In this document: piece by piece, positions 24,750 through 36,370 of the stretch
Layout: each line of letters begins with the position of its first letter
Position numbering within the stretch: the first letter of the stretch is position 1
NCBI GenBank assembly: GCA_951799445.1
Contig: OX637289.1
Coordinates: 9,887,321 to 9,951,320, forward strand
DNA length: 64,000 nt
From: Pseudisothecium myosuroides
Lineage: Eukaryota; Streptophyta; Bryopsida; Hypnales; Lembophyllaceae
Reading direction: 5' to 3'
Notes under the pieces: model-generated
What the model saw: only the letters and a program-made list of their open reading frames with translations
Told to the model about the DNA's origin: nothing
Databases searched by the model: none
Translations under genes and position numbers: made by a program

Positions 24750-25360
24750 CCTCAAGGAGCAGGCCCTCAAAAGGCCTCAAATCTCAATCAATAAAATCAA
24801 TTTCACTAATATTAATATGCAGTCTATCAGTCTACGTATCTTCGGGAAGAATTTTATCAGAAAGATTTGCACACGAAGTCCTGTTTTGTACCACAAAGCT
24901 CGAACTGTCTCCCGCCCAGAAGCGGGTCTGTGATTACAAACAAGGCCGAAGTAGCTCAAACCGTTGTTGCAATTGCACGGGAAAATGATGAATATTCCCT
25001 GTACGGGTTCACAAGCACACTCTACGATAGGCAGTTACGCATCTCCCTGTCACTCACTAAGTAAAACAAAACTCCAACCGAGGGCTTACCCCCAGTGATC
25101 AGCAAATTTCGATCAAGTGACGTGGAAGAAGAATGGTGGCGGCATCAGTCTTGTGACCATCTCTGAACTTAACCCGGCTGTGAAGCATAAGTTTGGATGC
25201 AGGTTGATTGCTACCGAGACTCATTCAACGTCCCCGCCTAACACACCCAGGAATACGGGGCTTGTCTGGACACATTCTAATTAACTCACAAACATTGATC
25301 CGGACTTCCGGCGATCGAGTCAACGCTGCGGCAATCTGTGAGTATTCATACTCTAGTGCA

Positions 25361-25474
25361 TTGCAGAATTTCAAGGAGGGATGAGACACTCCAGTGTCTT
25401 GAATTGCAGAATTTCATGGAGGGATGAGACACTCCAGTGTACGTATTGCAAAATTTCAAGGAGAGATGAAACAC
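25361..25474. repeat. Tandem repeat, about 2.7 units of 42-43 bp
   Basis: Units start at 25361, 25404 and 25446 with TTGCARAATTTCA, followed by GGAGGGATGAGACACTCCAG; the third is diverged. Confidence 0.85.
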
Positions 25475-26058
25475 AATCCCTGGTGATCGTGGGGCTACTG
25501 TATTGATTATTTTATTTGTTGGATTCCCAGAGGGTGTCAGCGACCGTTCTCCAGGGAATTGAAAAATTCCTGGGATGTGCGAATCCCGGAGAGTGCAGGA
25601 TTTTTGCCCTGAATGGGTATTCCAAGCAGGACCTAGGGTTTACTGCAGGATGATGTATCTGGGTGTGATAGCCTCCAGACGAGATCTGCGTTTTCCTCAC
25701 TTTGGTTCAATTGGTTGTATGCAAGTGCATACAACGCAAGTGCATACAAGACGAGATCTGCGTTTTCGGGAGCCTGAGCTTGAAAAGCGGATGAACCTCG
25801 TAAATTGCGATCCAATTTGCAAGTCGAGTTGGCATTTGAACTTGAAAACAAGCTCGTTTTTCAAGCCACTGCGTGGCCTGAAATCAGCAGGCCTCAACTG
25901 ATTGGTGACACTTTACCTTGCAAGAATGCGGGAGGGGTGGTTCATCCTCTTTTCAAGCCTCACCACCAAGCCCGATGGTGATGCTCTTACAGGCAAAGAT
26001 ACCCAAATGGGCAATTTCATTAAAATGGCAATATTTTTTTTGAAATGGCATGAAAACA

Positions 26059-26141
26059 GTTCAAAACGGCCATCCTGAAATCTATACCTGTCCTAGATGG
26101 TTCAGAACGGCCATTCTGAAATCTATACTAGTCCTAGATGG
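26059..26141. repeat. Direct duplication of a 41-bp unit
   Basis: GTTCARAACGGCCATYCTG through GTCCTAGATG occurs at 26059 and again at 26100 with few changes. Confidence 0.8.
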
Positions 26142-26920
26142 TGAAAATGGCACACCGTCAAAGTGGCACTTGGAATACCGCCATTTTAACGAAATCGCCC
26201 ATCCAAGAATTGAAGCATCCCACTGCATTACATAGTGGGCCGGGTTGCCCAAACAAAATATTTTTTTTAACAATATTGTGCCATTGCACAATATTTTGCT
26301 TATTGGGAAATTTTGCATTTTAAGTGGCACGATCTGGTGAGGTATACGACCTATTTCCTACCAGGGTCCCATGTGCACAAGATAGGGTGACCTATTTTCA
26401 TGAATGAGGGGAATATGATGTGGTTTAGCAACTTCATTATTATGTGACAAATAACACATTGACACTTAATGAAGTTGCTAAGACCAGTTTTAGTTTTGCA
26501 CTTCTTAGAAATACGTTTGCCTATACATTGAGAACAAGTTGCACTCTAATCTACACTTCCTTCATTTCTACTAATTCCAAACCTGATGAAAAATTAACTA
26601 AAATTAGTTCAATCTTCATTATTTCTATTCCATGACCGAAGAAAATTATCCCCCCCTTGTCAATTGGACATATGCTAAAACGCTTAACATTGCCGGAAAC
26701 AGGTCGTGTACTTAGCGGGAAGCAGACAGGCCAGTGCTTAACGATGATGCAGGAGCATCTTTCATTTTGGATGATTTCAGTCGCTTCAAAGCTACACTAA
26801 AATTGGTAAATAGTGTTGGGTGATAATTAGTGTTGTTCCCTGTTTTTACCCTCCAACACTATTTTCCAACTTATGTGTAAATAGTGTTGGGGCACTTTCC
26901 TCCCGCCGTCAAAATCTGCC

Positions 26921-27056
26921 CCTTCCCTGGCAAACTGTGTTTTCCGCCTCTTGCCTTCATGCTCTAGATCTTCCCTAGGAAACTGTGTTTTCCGCCTCTT
27001 GCCGTCGACCTTTGGCCCTTCTCTGGAGAACTGTGTTTTCCACACCTCTTGCCGTC
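26921..27056. repeat. Three tandem units of about 45-55 bp inside the CACTA-type element
   Basis: Each unit has CTTCYCTRG then AACTGTGTTTTCC and CCTCTTGCC. Confidence 0.75.
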
Positions 27057-27164
27057 CAATTCCTTCTCTTACAAAACTTTCATTTTTCCTTGTCCGGTGG
27101 AGAGATTGTGAAAGAAGAGGTGGAGGAGCTCTTTGTTCTATCACTTGAAAGAGGCTCCTTCCAC

Positions 27165-27181
27165 GGGGGGGGGGGGGGGGG
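27165..27181. repeat. 17-base G homopolymer
   Basis: Seventeen consecutive G residues on the plus strand inside the CACTA-type element; the length may be affected by sequencing error. Confidence 0.85.
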
Positions 27182-27326
27182 TATATACTTTGTGGTTTCC
27201 CACCGATTCCTTTGCCGCTTGATTTCAAATTTCAAACTTCCGTTGCCTATATCTTTGTCTTTCTCTCCTCTATTTCCTCTGAAAAATAGTTTGTTTGTTT
27301 TTTTGGTCGCCACTTTTTTATTTTAG

Positions 27327-27483
27327 CATTTTTCAGCATTTTTTCACCAATTCAGCATTTTCTCACAGCAATTCAGCATTTCATTTATTTATTTCAGCAA
27401 TTCAGCATTTTTCAGCAATTCAGCATTTCATTTATTTATTTCAGCATTTCAGCATCTCATTGTCTATTTCAGCATTTCATTTA
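27327..27483. repeat. CAGCATTT-based short tandem array
   Basis: The octamer CAGCATTT recurs about ten times with ATTTATTT spacers inside the same element. Confidence 0.75.
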
Positions 27484-27668
27484 GTTCCCATCTAACACTA
27501 AATGCGCTCTCGTAAAAATTCTGATTCTCTCTGTCATTCATCTGATTTTACTATCGAGCTAAAATAGTGTTAGATTTGGTAAATAATGATCTAACACTAA
27601 CCTTGCAAATCACAATTAGTGTTAGGTGGGACAATTAGTGTTGCCAACACTATTTACCAATTTTAGTG

Positions 27669-30221
27669 TAGTGAACGTCTCCATTCCGGACCCCACTCAG
27701 AGTCATTTCAGCAGATTGCAAGCGTTGAGCGCACGAATGCCACGAATGTCACTAATGGAGCTATGAATGGGAATTTGACAAGTCAAATATATAGCACAAC
27801 TGCACAACGCTCAGTTCGAGAAGAGTAACGGGCTGGCAGAGTGACCGCAAACGATAAATGAAACTATGATGTTCAACTTCCCATTTTCTAACACGGAATT
27901 CAGCCTCCACGAAAAAGAACTAATAATTATGTGACCACCGAGTGTGCAGTAGGTGAGTATCTGTAGAATGATTGGAATTAGATGAAAATTTGCTGCTTCA
28001 GTCCAAAGACCGCTGAGGTTACAGAGCATACTAGCGGCCTAATTTTGAGGGCATACTGTATTCAATATGCGGAAAAATATGAAGGGATCAAGGATTAGAG
28101 AAATTCTGATTTGACGCCACATTGAAGCTGGGAATGACACGCAGAAGCGCAAATCAAATGAATGGGGATTTCAGCTCCATGTGTAGGTTCTCTGCAACCT
28201 ACTGAGAGTTCCAGGAAGACTCTTTACTGGTGCTGCTGGGGTTGCATTTCTGGGATCAACCATTGTTAACAATGATACTGATTAATTGGGTAAGGTATTC
28301 CAGGAACACTAATTTATCAAAGCAGCCTTGACTACAGTATCTACTGGGTTGAGAATGTACTCCATCTGGTGGCGATACACTCAACCTCAACCTCCTACAG
28401 TCCTTCCCTTCGAAAAGTTTCTGGTCAAAATCTTAGTGACACCTCCCCTCTGTATAACCACAAAAAAGTCACTGATCCACCAATGAATAGGTTGACTAAT
28501 TGACTTATATAAACTTATTGCAGCACGAGTACCACCTGCTGCACTAGCAAGGGTAATTCACAGCACAGATCTTTCTGCGTGAACAGATCTTCAAACCGTA
28601 GTATCAGTCACACCTGCAGGCATTAAACATTGATTTCCATTGGGTAACCACTGATGTGATCCAGATGAGTCAAAACCATCAAAACTCATAACTTACTGAA
28701 AACTCCATTTGACACCTCCTGAATTGAATCGACCGAGATTTGGGACCTCTAAGACGAACACCTCCGCCTTCACGGGATTTGGTTGGTCATCAGGCCCAAT
28801 GCCTGGCATGGCTCCAGCACTTTGTGATCTACCGTGCTCTGCTTTGCCACGTCCCCACGAAACATCGGGAGAGGCCTGCAATCATTAAGCTTAAAACAAA
28901 TCATATCATAGAACCAAAGTTTCCATCAGTGCACTGCACCAACGAAATTGATTTGTAAATTGGCAGAGTTAATTGCAATTTACAAGGCAGCGCCATCTCA
29001 TTTTCAATTAAGTTAACAGGAAGCTACACCCTATGAACTAATTTTGTCACACTAATGTACACGAACGAAATTAACTTCGAAATAAAGACGATATTAATAT
29101 GATTCAATTTCTAGACATTGAATTATGAGAAAATTAGTAAGCACGTATGGAAGCTTCAGAAGACCAACTACGAAATCTTGATGGAGTCTTTCTGGACTTG
29201 ATGCTCAAGGTATACAAATGCAGCTGAAGAGTTTGAAATAGAAGTTCGCCGTCATGCATGGTCCCCTTTCTGTTTCAATTTTACATGATTCTCCTTCCAA
29301 TAACAAAAATGTTGTGTCATCGAGGATTGATTCTTTGTCATCAATGGTGGTTGAATTTCTTTCGAGCTTTTGAAAAAAGCTGCTGTTCTGTACTACTTGA
29401 TGGAGCTCTCTGTTTGCGAAGATATTCAGAAAAAAGGATGGAATAGACGGGAGGGTTGCACTTGCAGCAACTGGAGAAGGCTTAAGATGATCTGCCCGTA
29501 CGTTGCAAGATCGGTAACTCAATCATCCACTTTCTCTGGAGTCACTGCAACGCATTAATCAATTCTAGAGATTTGCAGAAATTCAGGAGTGCATCGAAGC
29601 TGACCATTCCCAATTAATTAAAACATCAAGAACCCGAGTAAAAGTAAGTCGAATATATATTCCTATCATTCTAGCACTATATATTACAGTTGGAACAGTC
29701 GGCATTGCATTCATTCCCGTCATGCAGACGTTGGAGAGTCTGCTGTGCATGCTGCGGCAGTCAACCTTTGCATGGCCGCATCGCTTAAGTTATATCACGT
29801 GGAACAGCAGATTTTCATTCTTTTTACTATCAAGACCCACCAAGAGCTAGCAGACTGTCATCGAACGACACTTCATTGAAATGTCATCATCCGGTTACAC
29901 TTGATTAAAACACTCCATCGAAACTTCTATGATACAAAGGATCGGAAATGCCATCAAAAAGTCCAAGTGGATATACTGTATAAAATGAAGCACTCGTAAG
30001 GTCTAGTGCATACGGGAGTGCATACTGCAAACACAGGCTGCAACAGCGGTTTACGCCCTTGATGCTACAGTTTGGATAAAGCCTTCATAACTATATCAGC
30101 CCACACCTCAAAAGTGGTTAGTAAACTTCAGTTCAAAAATTTTACTAGTGACTTTCTCTTGTGGAAAATGATACCGTATATCCGATATGTATGGAGCGAT
30201 TATGAAACTTGGAATTCCTAA
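27669..30221. other. Mixed-composition intergenic region
   Basis: Base composition is closer to the genic island than to the AT-rich repeats. Apart from the exon-like block at 28692-28876 (minus) no coding pattern was found. Short open frames at 29205-29522 (minus) have no motif. Confidence 0.4.
28692..28876 (-). other. Exon-like open block, unrecognised
   Basis: On the minus strand the block follows ATGATTGCAG and ends before GTAAGTTATG, both good splice sites. It is open for about 61 residues, including GRGKAEHGRSQSAGAMPGIG and NPVKAEVFVLEVP. I do not recognise the family. No matching exons were found up- or downstream, so it may be part of a short lineage-specific gene, a pseudogene relic or chance. 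Confidence 0.2.
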
Positions 30222-30225
30222 TTAA

Positions 30226-30420
30226 CCTTAAAGTTTCAAATTGCGTTTTTTGGCGACATAGCGATTTTGGGCAACTCACTACCAAAAAAAAATTCATTGT
30301 ATTTTTTGAAATTTTTTGTGGACGTGGGGACGAGGAGTACCTTGCCACTCTACCAAAAAAAAATTTCATTTGAATTTGTCCATGAGAAGTTATGGGGGAA
30401 AATGCCGTTTTCAATGGACA
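30226..30420 (+). mobile_element. TTAA-family element, truncated copy
   Basis: After TTAA (30222-30225) comes CCTTAAAG, then TTGCGTTTTTTGGCGACATAG and TTTTGGGCAACTCACTAC, which match the start of the copy at 33200. Similarity fades near 30420 and no right terminus follows. Confidence 0.55.
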
Positions 30421-30939
30421 GGGGGCAATATGGGCAAGGTTATTTACACTAGAGCAAAAATTTCAATACCATGCCTGAAAGAGCTTGGACAAGGCCATGG
30501 ACAAGCTTTCAACCTAGATTTAGACCGGGTACTTCACTGACATTTTTTTGAACTCATAAATCTGTCACAATGTACAAGGAGGTGGTGGTAGGGAGGCAAT
30601 TGCTCTATGGCTTACTATGGCCTAATAGGGCAAACACTCCTAACTGGATCATTACAAGAAAGATCGTGCGTTTTTTGTAGCGTTTTGCACAGTACTCATT
30701 TTTTTTGCAAGAGTACTTTATAATTAGAAAAACAATTTTAAAAAAATGTAAAAAATATGTTTAATGTATACACCTTTAAGAAGAAGGTATTTTAGGAAGG
30801 AAAAGCATAGAAAAATTCTCTAAATAGGAGAACTAGAAAAGTGCAAAATCTCATGAAATTTGGTACTTTCCCAGTATTTTCACATTTTAATTGGCAAAAA
30901 ATAGGAATTTTTTTTTTAAAACTAAAAAATTGTCCATTT

Positions 30940-32609
30940 GGGTGATAGCACGAAACACCTGTACTATTTATTGCATTTTGCAACAATGCTCATGATTTTT
31001 TCTAGAATACTTTAAAATTAGAAAACCAATTTTTTTTCAAATTAAAAAATATGGCCAATGTATGCACCTTTAACCCCTAAAGGACCGGACTCCGTTTTTT
31101 GGCCGTATAGAAATTTTGGGCAGGTCCGTGTGACTAGAGATTTCCATATTTTAAGCTGAAATTTTAGTAGAAGGTGGGAGCGAGGAATATCTTTCATATG
31201 CACCAAATTTCAGCACATTTGGAAATAGGAGTCAAAAGTTATGGCCAAATATGTTATTTTTTTTCGTAACTGGGCAGTCCGGGCAGCAAGAAAAATTTGG
31301 CAAAAATTTGATTTTTTTTTTTTAAATTTTTTTTTCTTGTAGATTATATTTTTGTCTATCTGTAAAGCTTTGATTCATTTCATTTGGATTTGTTATGAGA
31401 AAGTTATGGACATTCTTGTTTTTCGGGCAGTTAGAGCATCTTCTTGAAAAAAATAACTTGTAAAATTCATTCTAAATGCTATTTTTGCAATTTAAAAAAA
31501 ATAAAAATTCTCATGGTTTAGTTTACTTGCTAGAACAATATCACCATTGGGATTAGTGTATTTTAATTCCATCTAAAATATATTAATGTTTTAGATTTTC
31601 CTTCTATCTCGTGCCTACTTCTACTTAATAATTTTTTTAGGAATGATAATTAAGTTTTTTTGAATATTATTTTTTTTCCTAGACTCTCAACTCAATTCTC
31701 CACTATAAAGATTTGAAGCACAAAACTCTGTAGTGCAAAAAATTTAAGTGAAAAATGTTTAAAGTCAAAAAATCTAGTCCCGCAATGTGCTGAAATACTT
31801 GTTTTTTCCACTTTAAATGCAGATTTCTTGCAATCTGAGCGGTCAAAAATTCTGAAATTTTTTCCACACATTCTCATACTAGTTAGGTTTAAGATCCTAC
31901 GGTTAGATGTGAAAAAAAAACATTTTTCATTTTTTTTTACTCTTTGCTATAGAAATGGCAGTTTTGATGGTTTTTTGGCAGAAAAAAGGCCTTGGGCCTT
32001 TAGGGGTTAAGATGAAGGTAACCATTGAAGGAAATTTGTTAAAAATTCTCTAAGTAGGAGAACTAGAAAAGTGCCAAATCTCAAGAAAATAGATGTTTCA
32101 ATTATTTAATTAATAAAAAATAGATAAATAAATAAAATAAAATAAAATAAAAATTGTCCATTTATAACAACTCTATGGAGATGGTCATTCACCAAAGGAA
32201 CCACCAAAATAATTTTTTACATGTTTTGAAATGCAAGTAGAACGAGGCTTACTTTGTGGACTTCTACACCATACAAAATTAATTGTTTTTAGAATTCCTT
32301 TGGACAATAGCTACAAGTCTACTAGAAGACCATCTCCTCCAAATTTCAGCTCCAAATTCGTTTTTATGGGTACTAAAGAGTACTAAAACCCCCCAAATTG
32401 GCATTTGTGACATAAAATTGGGGGCTATTATTAAATAATAAAACATTTTAAATCTTTTTTAAAAGATTAGGAAAGGTGTATAGTAGTCACAAGTACCTTA
32501 TCTATGAATTTGGAGTCATTTGGAGTCAAAATGTAGAAGTTATGGCCAAAAAACTATTCATCATGCAATGTATGACAAAAAATAGTACAAGTGTTTTGTG
32601 CATTTACCC
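30940..32609. mobile_element. Element Y, GGGTG-terminus family, with 4-bp target duplication
   Basis: The left end is GGGTGATAGCACGAAACACC and the right end, inverted, is GGGTAAATGCACAAAACACT; both continue TGTACTATTT. ATTT flanks both sides (30936-30939 and 32610-32613). The uninterrupted relative at about 36155 (minus) reads through CCATTTGGGTAGA, giving the empty site. Y is itself interrupted by the TTAA-family copy at 31074-32006. Non-coding. Confidence 0.75.
31074..32006. mobile_element. TTAA-family element, copy c (933 bp, best preserved)
   Basis: TTAA occurs at 31070-31073 and 32007-32010. The termini are CCCCTAAAGGACC and GGCCTTTAGGGG, near-perfect inverted repeats. A sibling repeat at 30763-30790 lacks the insert and reads CACCTTTAAGAAGAAGG, against CACCTTTAA...TTAAGATGAAGG here, so insertion was precise at TTAA. 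No open frame longer than about 60 codons, so it is non-autonomous. The TTAA target with a C-rich terminus is the piggyBac signature; Sola3-type elements are an alternative. Confidence 0.85.
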
Positions 32610-32650
32610 ATTTGGGAAGAGTTGATGGTGATGAGATTTCACCAAAAGAA

Positions 32651-32690
32651 TCATCTTAGAATCATCTTAGAATCATCTTCAATGTTCAAA
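32651..32690. repeat. 13-bp unit repeated three times
   Basis: AGAATCATCTT-type units in tandem. Confidence 0.8.
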
Positions 32691-33199
32691 AATTGTGCAC
32701 AATGAGAGTGCTATTTGCTTTCATGTGGAGAACATAAAATAATATATTTTCAGATTTCCTTTGGTAGATATATGCTATCCTACTGTGCAAATAGACCATA
32801 AAAATTTCAGCTCTAGATCATTGAACTTGGGGACTCCTAACTTAGTAAGAACCTCTACACCACATTGTGTGGCAAATTAACAAAAATGATTTTTAAATAA
32901 AGAATGATTTTTTTAATTTCTAAAAAAGAAGGGATCTAATTACCATCAAGATAAACACGTTCAATAGAAATTTCATTTTCATTGGACTTGTGCTTCAACA
33001 GTTATAGCAAATAACAAGAGTTAGAGGATACCCTCAATGTAATAGGAAATAAAACCGGTCTTTCTTGCAATCACCCAACTACCACACTTGAAAATAAAGA
33101 AAATTGAACACCTAAAGAATCCATTGAGTCAATTGCAAATCTAACAAACTACCATCCATAAAAAATTATGATGGCAAAATGAAGCAATTGATTTATAAA

Positions 33200-34141
33200 C
33201 CCCTAAAGGACCAAATTGCATTTTTTGGCAACATAGTGGTTTTGGGCAGCTCACTACAAATGGAAATTTTATTTTTTTTCTTTGAAATTTTCACAAAACA
33301 TGTGCCCAAAGAGTAGCTTTAAGGCTCAACAATTTTCATAACTTTTGACTACATGGTTAAAATGTTATAGTAGGATATGTAATTTTCTACGTTCGGCGGG
33401 CAACCCGAGCAGCTCAAAAAAATTCTTTAAAAATCATTTTTTTGAAAAACAAAAATTTGAAATTGGTTTTATAGATTTTTATATACATGGAAAGCTTTGA
33501 ATCATTCCATTTTGATTAATGAGATGAAGGTTATGAGGAGTTTTAGTTTGAGGGTAGTCATGGAATCTCTACTTCAAAATAAACTTTAAAGCCCTTTATT
33601 TAACTCAATTTTCAATATTTTTGAATACAAAAAGCCAAAAACAAACATTGGATGTAGATTGTTTATTACAACATTACAACCGTTGGAATTGGCATTTTTC
33701 AATTCCGTAACTAAATTCTTGACAATTTAGTGTTTTTAATCATTTTCTATTCTTTTCTATTTATTATTGTTTTCCTATATGTTGTACAATTCCAAATGAT
33801 CTGAAAATTTTCAAGCATGTAGTCAACTTGCCTTGAAGAATGAATCATAAGAGTAACCACCATTTTGGACATTTTTTCATACAAATGTGACCTTGTGAAG
33901 GGCAGCTACCCGTTTTTTCACAGGGACAAAAAAAGGATTTTTGTCAATTCCAACACTAATATCTTGCACTCCACATGGTGGAAATTTCTGAAATTTTTTT
34001 CACATCTTTTCAAATCAGTGTACTACAAGATCCTACAATTATATGTATCCAAAAATGGTTTTTTCTAAAATTTGGTACTTGTATTAGAAATGGCAGTTTT
34101 TGAGCGTTTTTGGTGAAAACATAGTCAAAAACCTTTAGGAA
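33200..34141. mobile_element. TTAA-family element, copy d (about 942 bp)
   Basis: The left terminus CCCCTAAAGGACC is intact but preceded by TATAAA instead of TTAA. The right terminus reads ACCTTTAGGAA before TTAA (34142-34145). The interior follows the copies at 54421 and 58752 (AGGTTATGAGGAGTTTTAG; TGTTTATTACAACATTACAA). Confidence 0.7.
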
Positions 34142-34153
34142 TTAACACTCACA

Positions 34154-34751
34154 TAGGAATAGAGGGTGGAGAGGTTGTTTTTATAATGAAAACCATTGTC
34201 TATTATGATTTTTCAGAGGGTATGAGATAACTTCAAGTTGAGAGCTTGACCGCTTATTGTCAAAACATAGAAATTGTATTCAAAGTAGAATTTTAGACCT
34301 TATTTTGGAATAGTAGAATAAAATTTTCCAAAAACATTTGACCTAAAAAAAGTTGGAAATCAAGCTAAATTTAATCTCCCAAATTCACTTTGTGATTTTG
34401 AGCCTCCAAAAAAAAGTTATGGACAAAATCCGAAGAGGATGTTTGAAAATGTCAAAGAAAATGTCCTTTCCAACCACTCTCTCAAATTTGTCCATAACTT
34501 TTGAATTTGGATTGGAGACTTGAAATCTCAAACGGGTTTCGGGAGATGAAATTTAGCTTGATTTTTCAACTTTTCCTAATTCAAAGTATCTTTGAAAAAA
34601 ATTATTATACTATGCCAAAGTGAGATTTGAAATTTTAATTTGAACACAATTCCTACTTTTTACATAACTATGAGTGGTTGAGCTCCTAGTAATTCTAGTT
34701 TACAAACCCCACACGGGTTGTTTTACCCCATACCACCCCACTTGTATAAAG
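34154..34751. mobile_element. Foldback element family FB2, copy 2
   Basis: Inverted arms of about 290 bp (34154-34455 and 34465-34751). Paired blocks include AAAAAGTTATGGACAAA against TTTGTCCATAACTTTTG and AAGCTAAATTTAATCTCCC against GGGAGATGAAATTTAGCTT. It is the reverse-orientation relative of 11966-12534. Non-coding. Confidence 0.7.
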
Positions 34752-35339
34752 ATCTTTCCTATTCATCCCTAAGCACACAAAATAAGTGGTATTAGAAGCT
34801 ATGGGAAATAGCTACCAAATATTTTGAATCCCTGAAAATTTAATGACGAATATCCTAAAATTTTAGTACAAGCTATAGAATCAAGGAATGTAGCTATCCA
34901 ATGTCAATAATTCAAGATGAGTCAACCTTCACTAACTTTGACCCATCTTCCTTGCATGGTAGGCCTAATATGCCAAATTGCCCTTTCCTTCAGCTTCGAC
35001 ATAGATTGATGAAGCCTACCAAAGTTCGATATTTTGGGTGATTTTTTTTCCTTCTTCTAAATCTAGCTAAAATCTAAAACTCCACCATTCACATTTTGAA
35101 GAAATTATTGTATGTGCAAGCTATAAATTGTTGAAAAAAAGACTTTGTATGAGATCTTTCTTGAAGCTAGTTTTTTATTGGGATTTTTTGTCTCCAATTT
35201 GAAATGTTATAAATTTTTTTGAAAATGTAACCAACTCTATTATAAAAGAGAACAAAAAAATTTCAAGCAAAAGTGAAATTAACTTGTGCAAAAGCCTCCC
35301 CAAATCAAAGTTGCCCAGAATTTGGATGCCTCCAAGAAA

Positions 35340-35520
35340 CATTTTTTTCCAACTTCAAATGCTATAATCTTGCAATTTGTGCAATCAAAACATCCCATTT
35401 TTCACTACAACATAATAAAGTAGTCTAATACTAGATCTTATGGTTAGATGCAACAAGATTTCATTTTTCACTTTTGGGGTCTTTGCCATCAAAACGACCC
35501 ATTTTGAGTGTCAGCCCAGT
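35340..35520. mobile_element. TTAA-family right-half fragment
   Basis: AACTTCAAATGCTATAATCTT through ATCTTATGGTTAGATG matches the right third of complete copies. No terminus survives. Confidence 0.4.
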
Positions 35521-36370
35521 CAACATCATTCCATCCGACTAAGATGTATTGATCGAGGAGATTTCTATAAAGTAGCCTTTTGGTACGTCAGGAGATTTAT
35601 TATGTCTTATTTTACAAAATACTATGACTTAATCACTTATGACTATGATGATATATATCTCATTGGAAAGAGGACATTGAGAGCTTTCAAAATATGTATT
35701 TTGGATGTAAAAAATGTTTATATGTAAATAGATAAGGGTCATTACAAAAAACACTAGTACTAGAACTTTGTCACAAAGGGAGTGTCGAAGCTTTCTTTTG
35801 CGATAACTTTTGAAGCATGATTTGCATGAAGTTGAAATTTTCATCGGAGATGTATGTCTTGAGTGTAATCATATCTGGTATTTTTCAAAAATTAAAAAAA
35901 TTATTTTATGTTTAAGAAGCAATTAGATTAATGCATCACAAAATAAATTTAGGGTTTTTTAACACTATGGAGCCTCCAAATTTAATGATGTAGAAATGAA
36001 ATTTCTATGGTCTATTTCCATAGTAGGAAGTCACGTTTCTACCAAGGGGCATTTAAAAATAGGGCTTCCTTGCATACGCAATTTTGAACATTGAAAATGG
36101 TTTCAAGATCATTCTTTTTGTGAAATCTCTTCACTATAAAGTCTACCCAAATGGCCAATTTTTAGTTCCTTTGAAAAAAAAATCTATTTTTTATAAATTA
36201 AAATGTCAAAGTATATATTTTCTTGCAATTTGGCACTTTTCTAGTTCTCCTACTTAGAAAGTTTTTAATGCTTTTCCTTCATAGAGTACCTTCTTTCTAC
36301 AGGTTCATACATTATTCATACTTTTAATATTTTTCTAAAAATGTTTTTTAGTTTTATAGTACTCCCCAAA

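Larger units (their letters stand above)
24750..26794. other. Upstream of the phytyltransferase gene; no other gene seen
   Basis: The promoter of the minus-strand gene must lie at the left of this interval, but no convincing TATA box was found. The rest holds the two tandem repeats listed separately and an A/T hairpin near 26240-26320 (AATATTGTGCCATTGCACAATATT). Confidence 0.4.
26795..27668. mobile_element. CACTA...TAGTG terminal-repeat element, 874 bp
   Basis: The ends are CACTAAAATTGGTAAATAGT and its inverse (ACTATTTACCAATTTTAGTG), a nearly perfect repeat of about 25 bp. The motif AATTAGTGTTG/AATAGTGTTGG recurs several times next to both ends, as subterminal binding repeats do in CACTA elements. 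The flanks are TA on both sides; a 3-bp duplication expected for CACTA is not seen, so a Tc1/mariner-like origin is also possible. The interior has no transposase, only repeats. Confidence 0.7.
30661..36370. mobile_element. Composite foldback X: left arm 30661-33050, right arm 35740-36370
   Basis: The left arm, once the insertion at 30940-32609 is removed, is inverted relative to 35740-36370. Shared blocks include AGGAGAACTAGAAAAGTGC against GCACTTTTCTAGTTCTCCTA and ATTGKCCATTTGGG against CCCAAATGGCCAAT. Between the arms lie a TTAA-family copy (33200-34141), an FB2 foldback (34154-34751) and unassigned AT-rich sequence. Whether the two arms are one element or two copies in opposite orientation cannot be decided here. 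Confidence 0.55.

Noticed and set aside
25361..25474. CRISPR-like regular spacing
   Set aside because: Units are contiguous tandem repeats without unique spacers, in a eukaryotic genome.
26240..26325. Short A/T hairpin as a terminator or MITE
   Set aside because: Too short, with no flanking duplication and no gene ending nearby.
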